From Paenibacillus sp. Soil766 (GTDB lineage Bacteria > Bacillota > Bacilli > Paenibacillales > NBRC-103111), in NCBI RefSeq assembly GCF_001428105.1, contig NZ_LMSJ01000023.1, forward strand, positions 188,147 through 252,146: DNA of 64,000 nucleotides, written 5' to 3'. The position numbers and the translations under genes were made by a program. Positions 16,165 through 26,083 of the stretch are shown piece after piece. Within the stretch, counting starts at the first letter, position 1. Every line of letters begins with the position of its first letter. The notes under the pieces were generated by a model that worked only from the letters and a program-made list of their open reading frames with translations, had not been told where the DNA came from and searched no databases.

Positions 16165-17985
16165 TTAGCCTATGGAAGAAATGCGACCTTCAGCTACATT
16201 CTCTTGTGCATGACTTCCTTGTGAATGATGCACAAGTTGTTCATAAATACCTTGAAGTGCAAGCAACTCGGTATGTGTGCCTTCTTCAACAATTTCCCCA
16301 TGACTCATCACGATAATACGGTCGGCATGCATAATCGTTGATATCCGATGTGCGATCACAATGGACGTTCTTCCTTCAGCCACAACGTTCAAGGCCGTTT
16401 GAATGAGCTGCTCCGTTTGTGAATCCAGATTAGCCGTAGCCTCGTCTAAGATAAGAACCTTTGGTTGGAATACGATAATTCGCGCAAAAGATATTAATTG
16501 TCGTTCACCAGCAGACAACCCGCTGCCTCTCTCAGAAATTCGGGAGTCATACCCGTCTTTCATCCGTGTTATAAGCGCATCCGCGCCGACCAATTTGCAA
16601 GCTTCAATAACCGTCTCTCGTGAAATTGCGGGGTCGAACATCCTTACATTTTCAAAAATGCTGCCCGCATATAAATACGGCTCTTGTTGAACTAAGCCAA
16701 TCGTTCGATGGAGATCCGTCTGGGAGATGTCTCTAATATCAATACCATCTATTCGTATGGCACCTCCTTGCACGTCATAGAAGCGGCAGAGCAGACTAAT
16801 CAATGAGCTTTTGCCTGCACCCGTTGTACCTACTACCCCAATCATCTCGCCAGGAGCGATATGTAGGTCCAAATCTTCAATGACAGCGGTATCCTTCTGA
16901 TACCCAAAATGGACATGATCGAACTGAATGTCTCCTTGGACATTAACCAAAGGAATCAATTCTGAAACTTCTTTATCTTTTACTTCTGGTTGCGCCGAGA
17001 AAATATTCCAAATCCGACTCATGGATACTTGTGTGGATTGAAGTGTATTCCATTGCTGTGTAATGTTATTAATCGGCTGAAAAAACTGCCTAATATACGT
17101 TATGAACGCATATAACACGCCAAACTCAATGGCTTTATCGAAGACCGCAATACCGCCAACCCAAGTAATAAAGGCTATCGATAGGTTCCCCAAAATGTCA
17201 AAAGAGCGGTTAAATAACACGTTTGTTCGGATCTCTCTTAGGTTCGCTCGGAAATAACCCGTGTTCTTATCCGTAAAGCGGCTCATCTGCTCTTTCTCTT
17301 GATGGAATGCTTGAATAAGGTGCATACCTGATAAATTCTCAGCTGTGAACGCTACCATTTGGGATAATTTCGATCGCGAGAGCTGGTACGTTTTGCGCAT
17401 ATATTGACGGAAAGCCACCGCAATGAGAACGATGATGGGAATGACGATCATACTATACAACGTCAGCATTGGATCCAAATGATACATGAGAACGATAATG
17501 AAAACCAACGTCATGCTATCACGCACTAAGCTAAGGAGCACTTGCGTGAAAAACTGGTTCAACGTTTCCGTATCGCTAGACACATGCGTAATCAGGCTTC
17601 CGCTCGGCGTTTTGTCATAGTAGGACATCGATTGTCTGAAAATATGTTGAAATAAATCCTTACGGATTTTGGCTACAATGCTCTGACCTGCGAATTGCAG
17701 CAGATTGTTTTGTAAGTAGCTGAAAAACATGCTCGAGATGGATAATCCCCCGTACAGTAAGCAGATCATGATCAGTGCGTTGAAATCATTTTTGCCGATC
17801 ATGAGATTACCATCGATCGCAATTTTAACCAAATAGGGCTGAAATAAATCTGCCGCGATGCCAAGCAAGGCACATACGACAACAGCTGCGAACGTAAGCT
17901 TGTGAGGTTTCGCATATGCAGCTAACGCACGGAAGGAAGCATTCGATTGACTGAGGTCTTGTGGAGGTTTATTCCGCTTGAACAT
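16165..17985 (-). CDS. yheH: ABC exporter subunit, YheH/BmrD type (catalytically canonical half)
   Basis: 606 residues: six membrane helices (about 30-330), then an ATPase domain. Walker A is GTTGAGKSS, signature LSAGERQ, Walker B VLILDEATANLD with the catalytic Glu, and the switch is AHR. ATG 17985 follows AAGAAGGAGGAAACGACC; the frame extends to 18102, but that part lies inside the upstream gene. The real genes overlap by 17 bp. With the upstream half it should form a heterodimeric multidrug exporter like B. subtilis BmrC/BmrD (YheI/YheH), in which this type supplies the active Walker B. Confidence 0.85.
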   Translation of the reverse strand: MFKRNKPPQDLSQSNASFRALAAYAKPHKLTFAAVVVCALLGIAADLFQPYLVKIAIDGNLMIGKNDFNALIMICLLYGGLSISSMFFSYLQNNLLQFAGQSIVAKIRKDLFQHIFRQSMSYYDKTPSGSLITHVSSDTETLNQFFTQVLLSLVRDSMTLVFIIVLMYHLDPMLTLYSMIVIPIIVLIAVAFRQYMRKTYQLSRSKLSQMVAFTAENLSGMHLIQAFHQEKEQMSRFTDKNTGYFRANLREIRTNVLFNRSFDILGNLSIAFITWVGGIAVFDKAIEFGVLYAFITYIRQFFQPINNITQQWNTLQSTQVSMSRIWNIFSAQPEVKDKEVSELIPLVNVQGDIQFDHVHFGYQKDTAVIEDLDLHIAPGEMIGVVGTTGAGKSSLISLLCRFYDVQGGAIRIDGIDIRDISQTDLHRTIGLVQQEPYLYAGSIFENVRMFDPAISRETVIEACKLVGADALITRMKDGYDSRISERGSGLSAGERQLISFARIIVFQPKVLILDEATANLDSQTEQLIQTALNVVAEGRTSIVIAHRISTIMHADRIIVMSHGEIVEEGTHTELLALQGIYEQLVHHSQGSHAQENVAEGRISSIG

Positions 17986-19801
17986 GGTCGTTTCCTCCTT
18001 CTTGAATGGCATACAGCTCCGCATACAAGCCATCTTGCGCAAGCAGTTGCTGATGTGTGCCACGCTGGACAATTCTTCCTTCATGCAGAACGATGATTTC
18101 ATCCGCGTGTTTCAAAGCAGAGATCCGATGTGCAATCCAAATCGTCGTCTTATTCGATCGTTCTTTCCTAATCGCATCAATAATGTGCTTTTCTGTTACC
18201 GAGTCTACTGCACTGACGCTGTCATCAAGAATCATCAAAGGTGAATCTTTGATAATCCCTCTCGCTAAGCTCGTTCGCTGACGTTGCCCGCCCGACAAGG
18301 TTACTCCGCGCTCACCAAGCTTTGTCTCAAACTTTTCTGGAAATGACACGATGCTGGATAAAATTTGCGCCTTATTGGCCGCACGTTCTACTTGTTCTAT
18401 AGAGGATTCCCTTTTGAAGAAGGCAATATTATCCCTAATCGATGTACTGAACAAAAAGCCCTCTTGTGGCACATAAGCGATCTGATTCCGCAGGCTTTCG
18501 AGTGTCACATCACGGATATCACTATCTCCGATCCATACAGTTCCTTCTGGTGGATCATAGATACGCAACATGATTTTCATCAACGTAGACTTCCCGCTGC
18601 CCGTTTTACCAATGATGCCGATCGATTTCCCAGGTTCAATGGTCAGTGAGATATCATGAAGCACTTCATCCTCATCATCTGGATAAGCAAATGACAGATG
18701 CTCAATGCGAATCTCTTCCTGATCTAGGTGTGTAGGCTGAGCAAGCTCATTCTGCTTAATGTCCGATTCCTTCGTCAGCAGCTCATTGACTCGCTCTAAG
18801 GAAGCTCGTGAACGCTGCAAGGCATTTATTACACGTCCAATTTGCTGCAATGGATTCACCATCATCCGAATATACAACGTTAATTCTACAAAATGCCCAA
18901 TCGTAATACGCCCATGAATCGTCAAATAGCCCCCGAAGGCAATCGCAATAATAAGCGATACCGCACCCAGAAACGGAATTAACGCTTCAAATAACGAGGA
19001 AAGTCGTACTAACCGTAGCTGATTGTCACGAATCCTGTCGACCGTTTCACTAAATCTGTCAATCATAATCGGTTCTACCGCGAATTTCTTCGCAACACGG
19101 ATGCCTCCAAATTGTTCTTCGGCTGACTCTGTCATCGTTCCTAATGCTTCCTGAACCTGTAATGAACGCTGCTTAATTACTGGCTGAAACTTAGCGGATA
19201 ACACAGGAATAAGTAATAAGGGCACGATACAAATCAGAATGACGTAGAGCGGAATGGAGCTGAACATCATCGAAACAATAGCAGCTGCAATTAATATGAC
19301 AGAATTCACAATCTGATTGATCCCCAAAGAGATGGACTCACGAATAACGGTCACATCATTCATTACATAACTCAGTAGCTTACCGACTCCATTCTGGGAA
19401 TAAAAAGTTGCTCCAAGTCGGGTAAAATGATCAAATAACCGATTTCTTGTTCCAAACTCGAAACGGCGACCGCTCCGCATAATCATGTACTGTCCAATCG
19501 CACACAATACACCAAAAGTTACACCAATAACGAGTAGCTTAACGCTGTACTGGGCAATTAAACTTTTACTGAGTCCACCCTTTTGGAGCTGGTCCGTAAA
19601 CATGCCTAGCAGTTTGGGATAGTACGAGTGAACAATATTCCCTACCGAAATCAAGAGTGCGGCGATAACATACACCGGCCAATTCTTTAGTAAGAAATCA
19701 ACCAATAACCGTGTCGGCTTCAAAACGACATCACTTCCCATTACAATTTTGACTCGCTTGTTAGTCTTTCCCCATGTATTAAAAACGTCCGATCCATGCA
19801 T
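17969..19801 (-). CDS. yheI: ABC exporter subunit, YheI/BmrC type (degenerate Walker B)
   Basis: 610 residues from the longest frame; ATG 19741 (MGSDVVLKPTRLL) is also possible, and neither has a strong binding site. Six membrane helices precede an ATPase domain with Walker A GKTGSGKSTLMK and signature LSGGQRQR. Walker B reads LMILDDSVSAVD: the catalytic Glu is Asp, exactly the asymmetry known for the BmrC half of heterodimeric exporters. Gene order (this half first) also matches B. subtilis yheI-yheH. No BmrB-like leader peptide gene was found upstream. Substrate drugs cannot be predicted. Confidence 0.86.
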   Translation of the reverse strand: MHGSDVFNTWGKTNKRVKIVMGSDVVLKPTRLLVDFLLKNWPVYVIAALLISVGNIVHSYYPKLLGMFTDQLQKGGLSKSLIAQYSVKLLVIGVTFGVLCAIGQYMIMRSGRRFEFGTRNRLFDHFTRLGATFYSQNGVGKLLSYVMNDVTVIRESISLGINQIVNSVILIAAAIVSMMFSSIPLYVILICIVPLLLIPVLSAKFQPVIKQRSLQVQEALGTMTESAEEQFGGIRVAKKFAVEPIMIDRFSETVDRIRDNQLRLVRLSSLFEALIPFLGAVSLIIAIAFGGYLTIHGRITIGHFVELTLYIRMMVNPLQQIGRVINALQRSRASLERVNELLTKESDIKQNELAQPTHLDQEEIRIEHLSFAYPDDEDEVLHDISLTIEPGKSIGIIGKTGSGKSTLMKIMLRIYDPPEGTVWIGDSDIRDVTLESLRNQIAYVPQEGFLFSTSIRDNIAFFKRESSIEQVERAANKAQILSSIVSFPEKFETKLGERGVTLSGGQRQRTSLARGIIKDSPLMILDDSVSAVDSVTEKHIIDAIRKERSNKTTIWIAHRISALKHADEIIVLHEGRIVQRGTHQQLLAQDGLYAELYAIQEGGNDHVQAE

Positions 19802-19905
19802 TTCCCAGTATACGCCTATTCAGATCCACTTCCTATATCAGATATTGACGTTATAATAAGAGAAGTCGTCTTAAATTTACATATACTCAAAGGAGGCACA
19901 GGATC

Positions 19906-20112
19906 ATGGACTTTATTTTAGATCGAATAGAAAATAAAATCGAGTTTTTTCAGGCTTATGATTTAAAAACACTTGAAGAGAAAATCAATGATCAAATCGA
20001 CAATAACAAGGCGCTTATGCTTGATGTATACGCCATCCAGCATCACATTGTATTTGACCCAAATGCGGGTAAAATGCTGTATAGCGCTGTTGTTCATTTC
20101 AAAGTGAAATAG
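19906..20112 (+). CDS. DUF2536 (YrzA-like) small protein
   Basis: 68 residues: a short helical first half (LDRIENKIEFFQAYDLKTLE, then EKINDQIDNNKALML) and a strand-rich end (HHIVFDPNAGKMLYSAVVHF). This pattern agrees with the DUF2536/YrzA proteins of Bacillales; function unknown. The start is firm: AAGGAGGCACAGGATC precedes ATG 19906. It is divergent from the ABC exporter and ends in a bidirectional terminator. Confidence 0.75.
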   Translation: MDFILDRIENKIEFFQAYDLKTLEEKINDQIDNNKALMLDVYAIQHHIVFDPNAGKMLYSAVVHFKVK

Positions 20113-20133
20113 CATGACAATGAAGCTGAGCGC

Positions 20134-20172
20134 AAAAAACCACTCACATCAATTGAATGAGAGTGGTTTTTT
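20134..20172. terminator. Bidirectional terminator between convergent genes
   Basis: AAAAAACCACTC pairs with GAGTGGTTTTTT, with an inner ACATCAATTGAATG that can also fold. Confidence 0.88.
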
Positions 20173-20178
20173 AATTTG

Positions 20179-21138
20179 TTAAAGATCCATCATAAATTGG
20201 AAAGTCAAATCATTGAAACCTGGTAATCCTTCATGTCCGAAATCTGGGAAGATTTCCAGTTTTTTGTTTGCAGTGATTTTATTGTAAGCAGCAAATTGGG
20301 TAGACGGCGGGCATACAGTATCCATGAGACCTACGGCCATCATCACATCCCCTTGAATACGATTCGCTAGGTTTTGAATATCAATATAGCCCAATTTTGT
20401 GAAATATTCTTCCTCACGTTTGTGTTGTGGGTCATGACGGCGGAAAAAGTCCTTCAGCTCTTGATAGGCATCCTTCGCCAAATCCATCTCCCATACGCGC
20501 TTATAGTCACTTAGGAACGGATAGACGGGTGCTAATTTCTTAATACGCGGCTCAAGTGCCCCACAAGCAATCGTTAAAGCACCACCTTGCGATCCTCCCA
20601 TTGCGCCTACACGTGTAGGGTCAACTTCAGGCATATTCATCGCAATGCCAGCAAGCTGTGCAGTATCTAAGAAAATATCGCGGAATAAAAGCTGATCCGG
20701 GTGATCATCCAATCCACGAACGATGTGTCCTCTGAGCGTCGTCCCTTTGGTACCGCCAACATCTTCCGAGAATCCGCCTTGACCACGGCAATCCATGGAG
20801 AAGAAGGAATAACCAAGCGCTGCATATGAAAGCTTATCGTTCCAATCACCTGAATTACCGGAGTAGCCATGGAATTGAACAATGGCAGGATGCGGCTCTG
20901 TCACGTTCTTCGGACGAATATATTTTGCGTAAATGCGAGCACCCTTAACTCCTGTGAAATACAGATCAAAGCAGTCCGCATACGGTACTTGGAATTCACT
21001 TGGGCGAAGCTCGATTTGGGGGTCTACCGCCTTCATTTCAGCGATTGCACGCTCCCAGTAAGCATCAAAATCTTCGGGTCTTGGATTTCGTCCTTCGTAC
21101 GCGTGAAGCTTTTCTAATGGAAAATCAATTGCTGGCAT
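20179..21138 (-). CDS. CE7 acetyl xylan esterase / cephalosporin-C deacetylase
   Basis: 319 residues, the usual CE7 length. The alpha/beta-hydrolase triad is S183 in GGSQGG, D273 in GLMDTVCPPST and H302 in FGHEG. RGQGG (118-122) is the CE7 oxyanion-hole signature and DCRGQG is typical. There is no signal peptide, in keeping with intracellular CE7 enzymes that deacetylate imported oligosaccharides. It begins 24 bp after the 553-aa gene at 21163, so the two form an operon, probably under the LacI-type operator at 22893. Confidence 0.92.
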   Translation of the reverse strand: MPAIDFPLEKLHAYEGRNPRPEDFDAYWERAIAEMKAVDPQIELRPSEFQVPYADCFDLYFTGVKGARIYAKYIRPKNVTEPHPAIVQFHGYSGNSGDWNDKLSYAALGYSFFSMDCRGQGGFSEDVGGTKGTTLRGHIVRGLDDHPDQLLFRDIFLDTAQLAGIAMNMPEVDPTRVGAMGGSQGGALTIACGALEPRIKKLAPVYPFLSDYKRVWEMDLAKDAYQELKDFFRRHDPQHKREEEYFTKLGYIDIQNLANRIQGDVMMAVGLMDTVCPPSTQFAAYNKITANKKLEIFPDFGHEGLPGFNDLTFQFMMDL

Positions 21139-21162
21139 GTGTCCATCCTCATTTCTATGAAT

Positions 21163-22824
21163 TTAAGCGACCGTATAGGAAGTGAAATCGATGGCTTCAC
21201 CATCAATAAGTGGACTGATTTCCTTCGTTGGATCGCCGCTTAACAACAACGTTTGATTGGACAAGGAAGTATACGTAATCGAGTTATTTGCACCGTATGT
21301 AGGTTGCTTGTCTTTCATCATTTCCGCAAAATGGTGAACATCGCGTATGCCAAGTGACTCTGCAGTTACTTGATCAACGCATTCGACGACAACGGCATTC
21401 GTTCTACCACGACTAGTTACAAAACAACGATCCTCCAGAACCTCACGATGATAGGGTTGCTGGATGTATACAGCCATTAAGGCGTTTCCTACCCGTCCAA
21501 AAATTCCACTTGTTGACTCCATCCACTCACCCAGAGGCAAGCACCCTTTAATGTAGTTTGGTTGGTCTTCTGGTATGTTGTAAGAGGCCATAATTACTTG
21601 TTTATGAAAAAGTACTTCTGTGTATTCGCTCTGATGGCGCAAATCTCCTTCTGGCTGCTCCAGATCCGGATGGAAAAAATAAGCGTGATTCACACCTTGT
21701 ACGTGATCAAGCGGGAACGCGATGTCCCAACGATGCTGTTCGTTATCGAACTCTCGAATTCGTTCCCACATGCCGCCCATGGCAAAGCTTTCTGTGAAGT
21801 ATACATAACTATGGAGATGATCATTCTCATGATTAGCTTGACCGATTTGCTTAGGAATTTGCCGTTTAATCTCGATGGGTACTGGTGACCGACGCAAAGC
21901 AGTTTGAATGCTTGGTGCTGGCGCTTCATAAACAAGGAAACCCGCGTATTCGGTTCTCGGCATGTGAGTCGGCAGCTTGAAGTCCCCGAATTGCACATAA
22001 TCGTGCAGCACATTCGTATCTTTCGGCATGTCATGCGGCCAAATCCGCGCATGTGGACCTACCCAGGCGCCGCCTAAGTAGAATGTCGCGCGCTCGCTCC
22101 ACAAATAGTCCAGCATCCGAGCCAACTCGCTGCGGATTTCTGTATCTTGGATCAACTGCCACGCACAGGTGAAAGCCTGCACCCAATGCCAGAACCATGG
22201 CAGACCGCCGTATTCTGTCATCCCATTGGCTTTGACTCGCTCAAGTGTTAATTGCAGACTCTCATAACCATCTTGGAGTAAAGCGGCATCTTCATAGCGT
22301 TGTCCGAAAATCAGCTTCGCTGCTGTATACTTCGCTTCATGATGACCATAACTTGTGAGCGGTTTTCGATAAAAGTTGCTGTCATAAATATGGCGAAGTG
22401 TCCTATCCAATGCAACACGGAGCGCATCACTTAATTGAGCTTGATATCGCTGAGCAAAATAAACCATCAAGCTCCCCATGAGCTCCACTGGCAATGTATT
22501 CTTAGACGCCTCATGAGGCGTTGGTCTTAAGTTGAGTGGCCAATGACCATAGGTGCTACTAGTTGAATCTTGATCTTGGATATCAAGTAGGTGAAGGAGC
22601 ACACCTTCTGCCTTATCCTTAGCCTGTTTGCGGTCACCTTCAAAGGCGATGTTGGGATCCACAGAAGCTGCGAAAAGATACGATGCGTAATAGAAATTAT
22701 CACGCACGTCCCCTTCGAACAAAAAGCCATTGCTCAGAACTGGCTGTTTATAAGCTGCATGCGCAACGTTCGCAATAATTTCGTCTTGGCGTTGCTGTAT
22801 TGTAGTCAATTTGTCATCTCCCAT
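21163..22824 (-). CDS. Unrecognised ~550-aa protein, probable glycan-active enzyme
   Basis: 553 residues from ATG 22824. I do not recognise the family with certainty. The first ~330 residues are helix-rich with aromatic and histidine pairs (YGHHEAKYTAAKLIFGQRYE, GGLPWFWHWVQAFTCAW), which suits an (alpha/alpha) toroid as in polysaccharide lyases and glycuronyl hydrolases; the rest looks strand-rich. No signal peptide. GGGAGATGACAAA lies just before an in-frame TTG at 22807-22809, whereas ATG 22824 has no clear binding site, so TTG 22809 (548 aa) may be the real start. It is first in the operon with the CE7 esterase. Confidence 0.6.
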   Translation of the reverse strand: MGDDKLTTIQQRQDEIIANVAHAAYKQPVLSNGFLFEGDVRDNFYYASYLFAASVDPNIAFEGDRKQAKDKAEGVLLHLLDIQDQDSTSSTYGHWPLNLRPTPHEASKNTLPVELMGSLMVYFAQRYQAQLSDALRVALDRTLRHIYDSNFYRKPLTSYGHHEAKYTAAKLIFGQRYEDAALLQDGYESLQLTLERVKANGMTEYGGLPWFWHWVQAFTCAWQLIQDTEIRSELARMLDYLWSERATFYLGGAWVGPHARIWPHDMPKDTNVLHDYVQFGDFKLPTHMPRTEYAGFLVYEAPAPSIQTALRRSPVPIEIKRQIPKQIGQANHENDHLHSYVYFTESFAMGGMWERIREFDNEQHRWDIAFPLDHVQGVNHAYFFHPDLEQPEGDLRHQSEYTEVLFHKQVIMASYNIPEDQPNYIKGCLPLGEWMESTSGIFGRVGNALMAVYIQQPYHREVLEDRCFVTSRGRTNAVVVECVDQVTAESLGIRDVHHFAEMMKDKQPTYGANNSITYTSLSNQTLLLSGDPTKEISPLIDGEAIDFTSYTVA

Positions 22825-22892
22825 TGAGGAACATATGAAGCATATTTGTTTAGTTGCAAATTCAAGGGCAATTCAAAGGTAATTAGTCGGAT

Positions 22893-22904
22893 TGAAACGT
22901 TTCA
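22893..22904. promoter_or_regulatory. LacI-type operator TGAAACGTTTCA
   Basis: A perfect 12-bp palindrome with central CG, 69 bp upstream of the operon at 22824. It is one base too short for a canonical CcpA cre but fits other LacI/GalR-family operators. Closely similar sites precede the GH88 operon at 29424 and 29456. Confidence 0.6.
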
Positions 22905-23037
22905 CTTTACCAATTTTATATGTTAATAAAAGTAGCGTCAATGCGAATTTCTCGGGATGGGGATGACTGGTGGGTTGGGTTCCGCAACAATTAACAGTAT
23001 AAATTCCATCTATCGGCTGCATGGTACGCCTGCCCGC

Positions 23038-23067
23038 AAAAAAAGAACCTCCACAATCATGTGGTGG
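23038..23067 (-). terminator. Terminator of ald
   Basis: On the minus strand CCACCACA-tgat-TGTGGAGG is followed by TTCTTTTTTT. Confidence 0.8.
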
Positions 23068-23081
23068 CCCCTCATCTTGTT

Positions 23082-24197
23082 TTATTGAATCAACGAATAG
23101 ATATCCGTATACGTATAGCCATGTGCTTCAGCGACAGCTGGATATGTGACATGACCTCTTGCCACATTAATCCCTTTGGCGATGGCTTTGTTATCGAGCG
23201 CGGCACGCACGAAGCCTTTGTTCGCGATTTGAAGACCATAGCTGGTCGTCACATTCGTCAAAGCCAAGGTAGAAGTGCGAGCCACGGCTCCCGGCATATT
23301 GGCTACGGCATAATGAATGACACCATGCTTCACATAGGTCGGCTGATCATGGGTTGTAATGCGGTCGATCGTCTCGATCGATCCGCCCTGATCAATGGCA
23401 ACGTCGATGATCACACTACCTGGACTCATCGTTCTCACCATCTCCTCGGTCACGAGCCGAGGTGCGCGAGCACCAGGAATGAGCACAGCGCCAACAACGA
23501 GATCCGCACGGCGTACGACTTCTGCGATGTTATACGGATTGGACATAATCGTTCTCACACGACCCTGAAATTGATCATCCAATTGACGTAGTCGGTCGGC
23601 ATTCAAGTCAATGATTGTCACTTCAGCACCGAGACCAATCGCCATTTTCGCTGCATTTGCACCGACGATGCCGCCACCGATTACAGCTACTTTACCTGGT
23701 TCAACGCCGGGAACACCACCAAGCAGAATGCCTTTACCGCCATGAGCCTTCTCAAGAAAATGAGCACCGATCTGCACGGACATACGTCCAGCCACTTCGC
23801 TCATCGGCGTTAGGAGCGGCAAGCTCCCGTTGTCGAGCTGGATCGTTTCATACGCGATGGCTGTTACATTTTGACTAATAAGAGCATGCGTTAATTCAGC
23901 TTCAGGAGCTAGATGCAGATACGTGTACAATATCAATCCATCATGAAAGTAACCATATTCCTCAGGTAGTGGTTCTTTCACTTTGACAACCATATCCGAT
24001 GACCATACCTCCGCTGCGGTTGCAACGATCGTCGCACCTGCCGCCGTATAATCTTCATCCGTGAAACCAATGCTGTGGCCTGCAAGCGTTTCAATCCGTA
24101 CTTCATGTCCTGCCTGTTTGTATGAAAGCACCGAGCTCGGTGTCATGCCAACGCGAAACTCATTGTTTTTAACCTCTTTAGGAACGCCAATAATCAT
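23082..24197 (-). CDS. ald: Alanine dehydrogenase
   Basis: 371 residues, full length. It catalyses NAD-dependent oxidative deamination of L-alanine to pyruvate and ammonia and matters for alanine use and sporulation in Bacillales. MIIGVPKEVKNNEFRVGMTP is the family N-terminus; the pyruvate-binding K74 (VKVKEP) and H95 (TYLHLA) are present, as is the NAD loop VIGGGIVGANAAKMAIGLGA. AGAGGTTGATGGGGC precedes the ATG. The PucR-type regulator just upstream on the same strand is the probable activator, as with AdeR in B. subtilis. Confidence 0.96.
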   Translation of the reverse strand: MIIGVPKEVKNNEFRVGMTPSSVLSYKQAGHEVRIETLAGHSIGFTDEDYTAAGATIVATAAEVWSSDMVVKVKEPLPEEYGYFHDGLILYTYLHLAPEAELTHALISQNVTAIAYETIQLDNGSLPLLTPMSEVAGRMSVQIGAHFLEKAHGGKGILLGGVPGVEPGKVAVIGGGIVGANAAKMAIGLGAEVTIIDLNADRLRQLDDQFQGRVRTIMSNPYNIAEVVRRADLVVGAVLIPGARAPRLVTEEMVRTMSPGSVIIDVAIDQGGSIETIDRITTHDQPTYVKHGVIHYAVANMPGAVARTSTLALTNVTTSYGLQIANKGFVRAALDNKAIAKGINVARGHVTYPAVAEAHGYTYTDIYSLIQ

Positions 24198-24319
24198 GCC
24201 CCATCAACCTCTCTTAAGGACCCCTTAGTGTAAGGATCACTCTCTACTTGTCTCCAAGTATAAGGTAGAAACTGGCACATGCCATTAGACATTTTGTCAA
24301 AAAACCGCTGCTTTTCTTT

Positions 24320-25975
24320 TCACAATTTTTTCTCCGGACGAAGGAGTTGATAAGCACGTATCCCTACTTGTAACGCTAATCTTTTCTCAGGATGCATATA
24401 ATCAGCACCTAGTAGCTCTTCAATTTTTTCCAATCGATAATAAAGGGACTGTCTCACGATAAAAAGCTGCTGCGCAGCGATTTGCTTCGACCCATCATGG
24501 TCAAGATACACTTTAAGCGTTCGGAGGAGCTCGCTGCCTTTGAGGCTATCATGATCAATAATCGGCCCGAGATACGATCGGACGAATGATGCCAGAATAC
24601 TTTTGTCCCCGATATGAAACAACAGTTCAAATACGCCTAACTCGTCATAAAACATGACATTCTTCTGCTGCAAGGTAACCGTTACTGACAATGCTTGAAG
24701 CGCCTCCTGATAGCTGCGATGCGCGTTCAAGAAGGTTCGATTCGTCTGACCAATACCGATCTTCAGCCGAGTCTCCGCATGTTCCTTCATCCCTTGAAGC
24801 GCCTCCAGCACATAATGCAAGCGCTCCTTCGCTGGCTTCTTAGGAGCCTTATCGAATGCGAGAACGACAAGTCTGTTATGTTTCAACGTGATTAAGGGGT
24901 GAAATAATTGTCCCTCAAAAATCGATCTAGCCGCAAGCGACAAATGCAGACCTACAGATTCAATACCATCTTTTTCCGTGGCATGATCTTCTTCTTGCTC
25001 TTGCTCAAATTCAATCAAAACAACCTGATAGGCGAGTGAATTTAGACGTTTAAATTCAACACCGATCAGATCCTTGATCTGCTCTTCCTCTTGAATGCGC
25101 ATATGAAGCAAATCGTCCACCCACAGTGTTTGCGAATACAATTTACGTTCTTCCATGTATCGTTTTCGCAATAAATCCTGTGCAATTGACAACGAAGCAG
25201 AATCTAGAATTAAAAACTCATATTCCTGCGGCTTGCGATCCAGCACGAGTAGGATGTGCGCCCAGGTTTTGCCCATAGCCCCTACAGGTTGAACAATTAC
25301 CGATTGACCCGCAATGTCTTCAACATATTGCCCCTCACCTGTTCCATCGTTCCCACTTACTTTGCCGCGATTGGCTAGAAAATCCAGCCATTGATCTGAC
25401 TCCTGTTTGCCAAGCGGTGGGGTGAACTTCGGTTGAGTATCAACAGGCACATAAATGACTTGACCTTTGGTACTGCTTTGCAATAGAGCAAGAACATGCG
25501 TGACTCCTTGAGAAGACAAGGTCATACGATGGAATTCGCGCGATATTTTTTCCAAATCCTGAAGTGCTTTATGGTGCTGATTAATAATATGAGCATGAAT
25601 ATCCTGCGTGATATCAATAAATCGAACAGCATTTGGGAAAATAATGAGTGGGAAATCGTGAGCTTCGGCCGCATCCATCCATTCTTGGGGAACTGAGCTT
25701 ATATAGTGTCCCATCTCAATACAAAGACAGGTGACATTTCTATGGATTAGCTGTTCTAGATAGGTCATGAATGATTCCGTATCGTTCTTGAAGGCGGCAC
25801 CCGTCGTTAGAATCATCTCGCCACCTTGCAGCAGTTGTTCAAACTGGATCACCTCGATAATGTGAACCCAGCGGACTAGTCGCCCTAAGCCCATTTTGCC
25901 AGCCGCGATATAGGCATGATGAAAAGTTGGTCGTGCTAATACCTCTTCAACGGTTAATTGATAGGTTTGATGCAT
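24320..25975 (-). CDS. adeR: PucR-family transcriptional regulator, AdeR-like
   Basis: 551 residues from ATG 25975 (frame open to a GTG at 26029, which has no binding site; GAGAGAAGTGAG precedes 25975). The N-terminal PucR domain starts YQLTVEEVLARP and includes LQGGEMILTTGAAF. The C-terminal helix-turn-helix reads VYLDHDGSKQIAAQQLF...QSLYYRLEKIEELLG, the HTH_30 signature. In between is a CdaR-type GGDEF-like sensor region. B. subtilis AdeR, of the same family, activates the neighbouring ald gene; the same arrangement here supports that role, but the ligand is inferred. Confidence 0.85.
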   Translation of the reverse strand: MHQTYQLTVEEVLARPTFHHAYIAAGKMGLGRLVRWVHIIEVIQFEQLLQGGEMILTTGAAFKNDTESFMTYLEQLIHRNVTCLCIEMGHYISSVPQEWMDAAEAHDFPLIIFPNAVRFIDITQDIHAHIINQHHKALQDLEKISREFHRMTLSSQGVTHVLALLQSSTKGQVIYVPVDTQPKFTPPLGKQESDQWLDFLANRGKVSGNDGTGEGQYVEDIAGQSVIVQPVGAMGKTWAHILLVLDRKPQEYEFLILDSASLSIAQDLLRKRYMEERKLYSQTLWVDDLLHMRIQEEEQIKDLIGVEFKRLNSLAYQVVLIEFEQEQEEDHATEKDGIESVGLHLSLAARSIFEGQLFHPLITLKHNRLVVLAFDKAPKKPAKERLHYVLEALQGMKEHAETRLKIGIGQTNRTFLNAHRSYQEALQALSVTVTLQQKNVMFYDELGVFELLFHIGDKSILASFVRSYLGPIIDHDSLKGSELLRTLKVYLDHDGSKQIAAQQLFIVRQSLYYRLEKIEELLGADYMHPEKRLALQVGIRAYQLLRPEKKL

Positions 25976-26083
25976 AAACTCACTTCTCTCTACTCGTTCT
26001 CGATCTATGCTTTGCCAAAAGTTATCCACAATCTTTATATCAGAGTATTTGTGGATATAACTACGCCAATTTATTTATTCTCA

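Noticed and set aside
22893..22904. Canonical CcpA cre site
   Set aside because: The central CG is one base too close to the left half for the cre consensus; it fits other LacI-type operators better.
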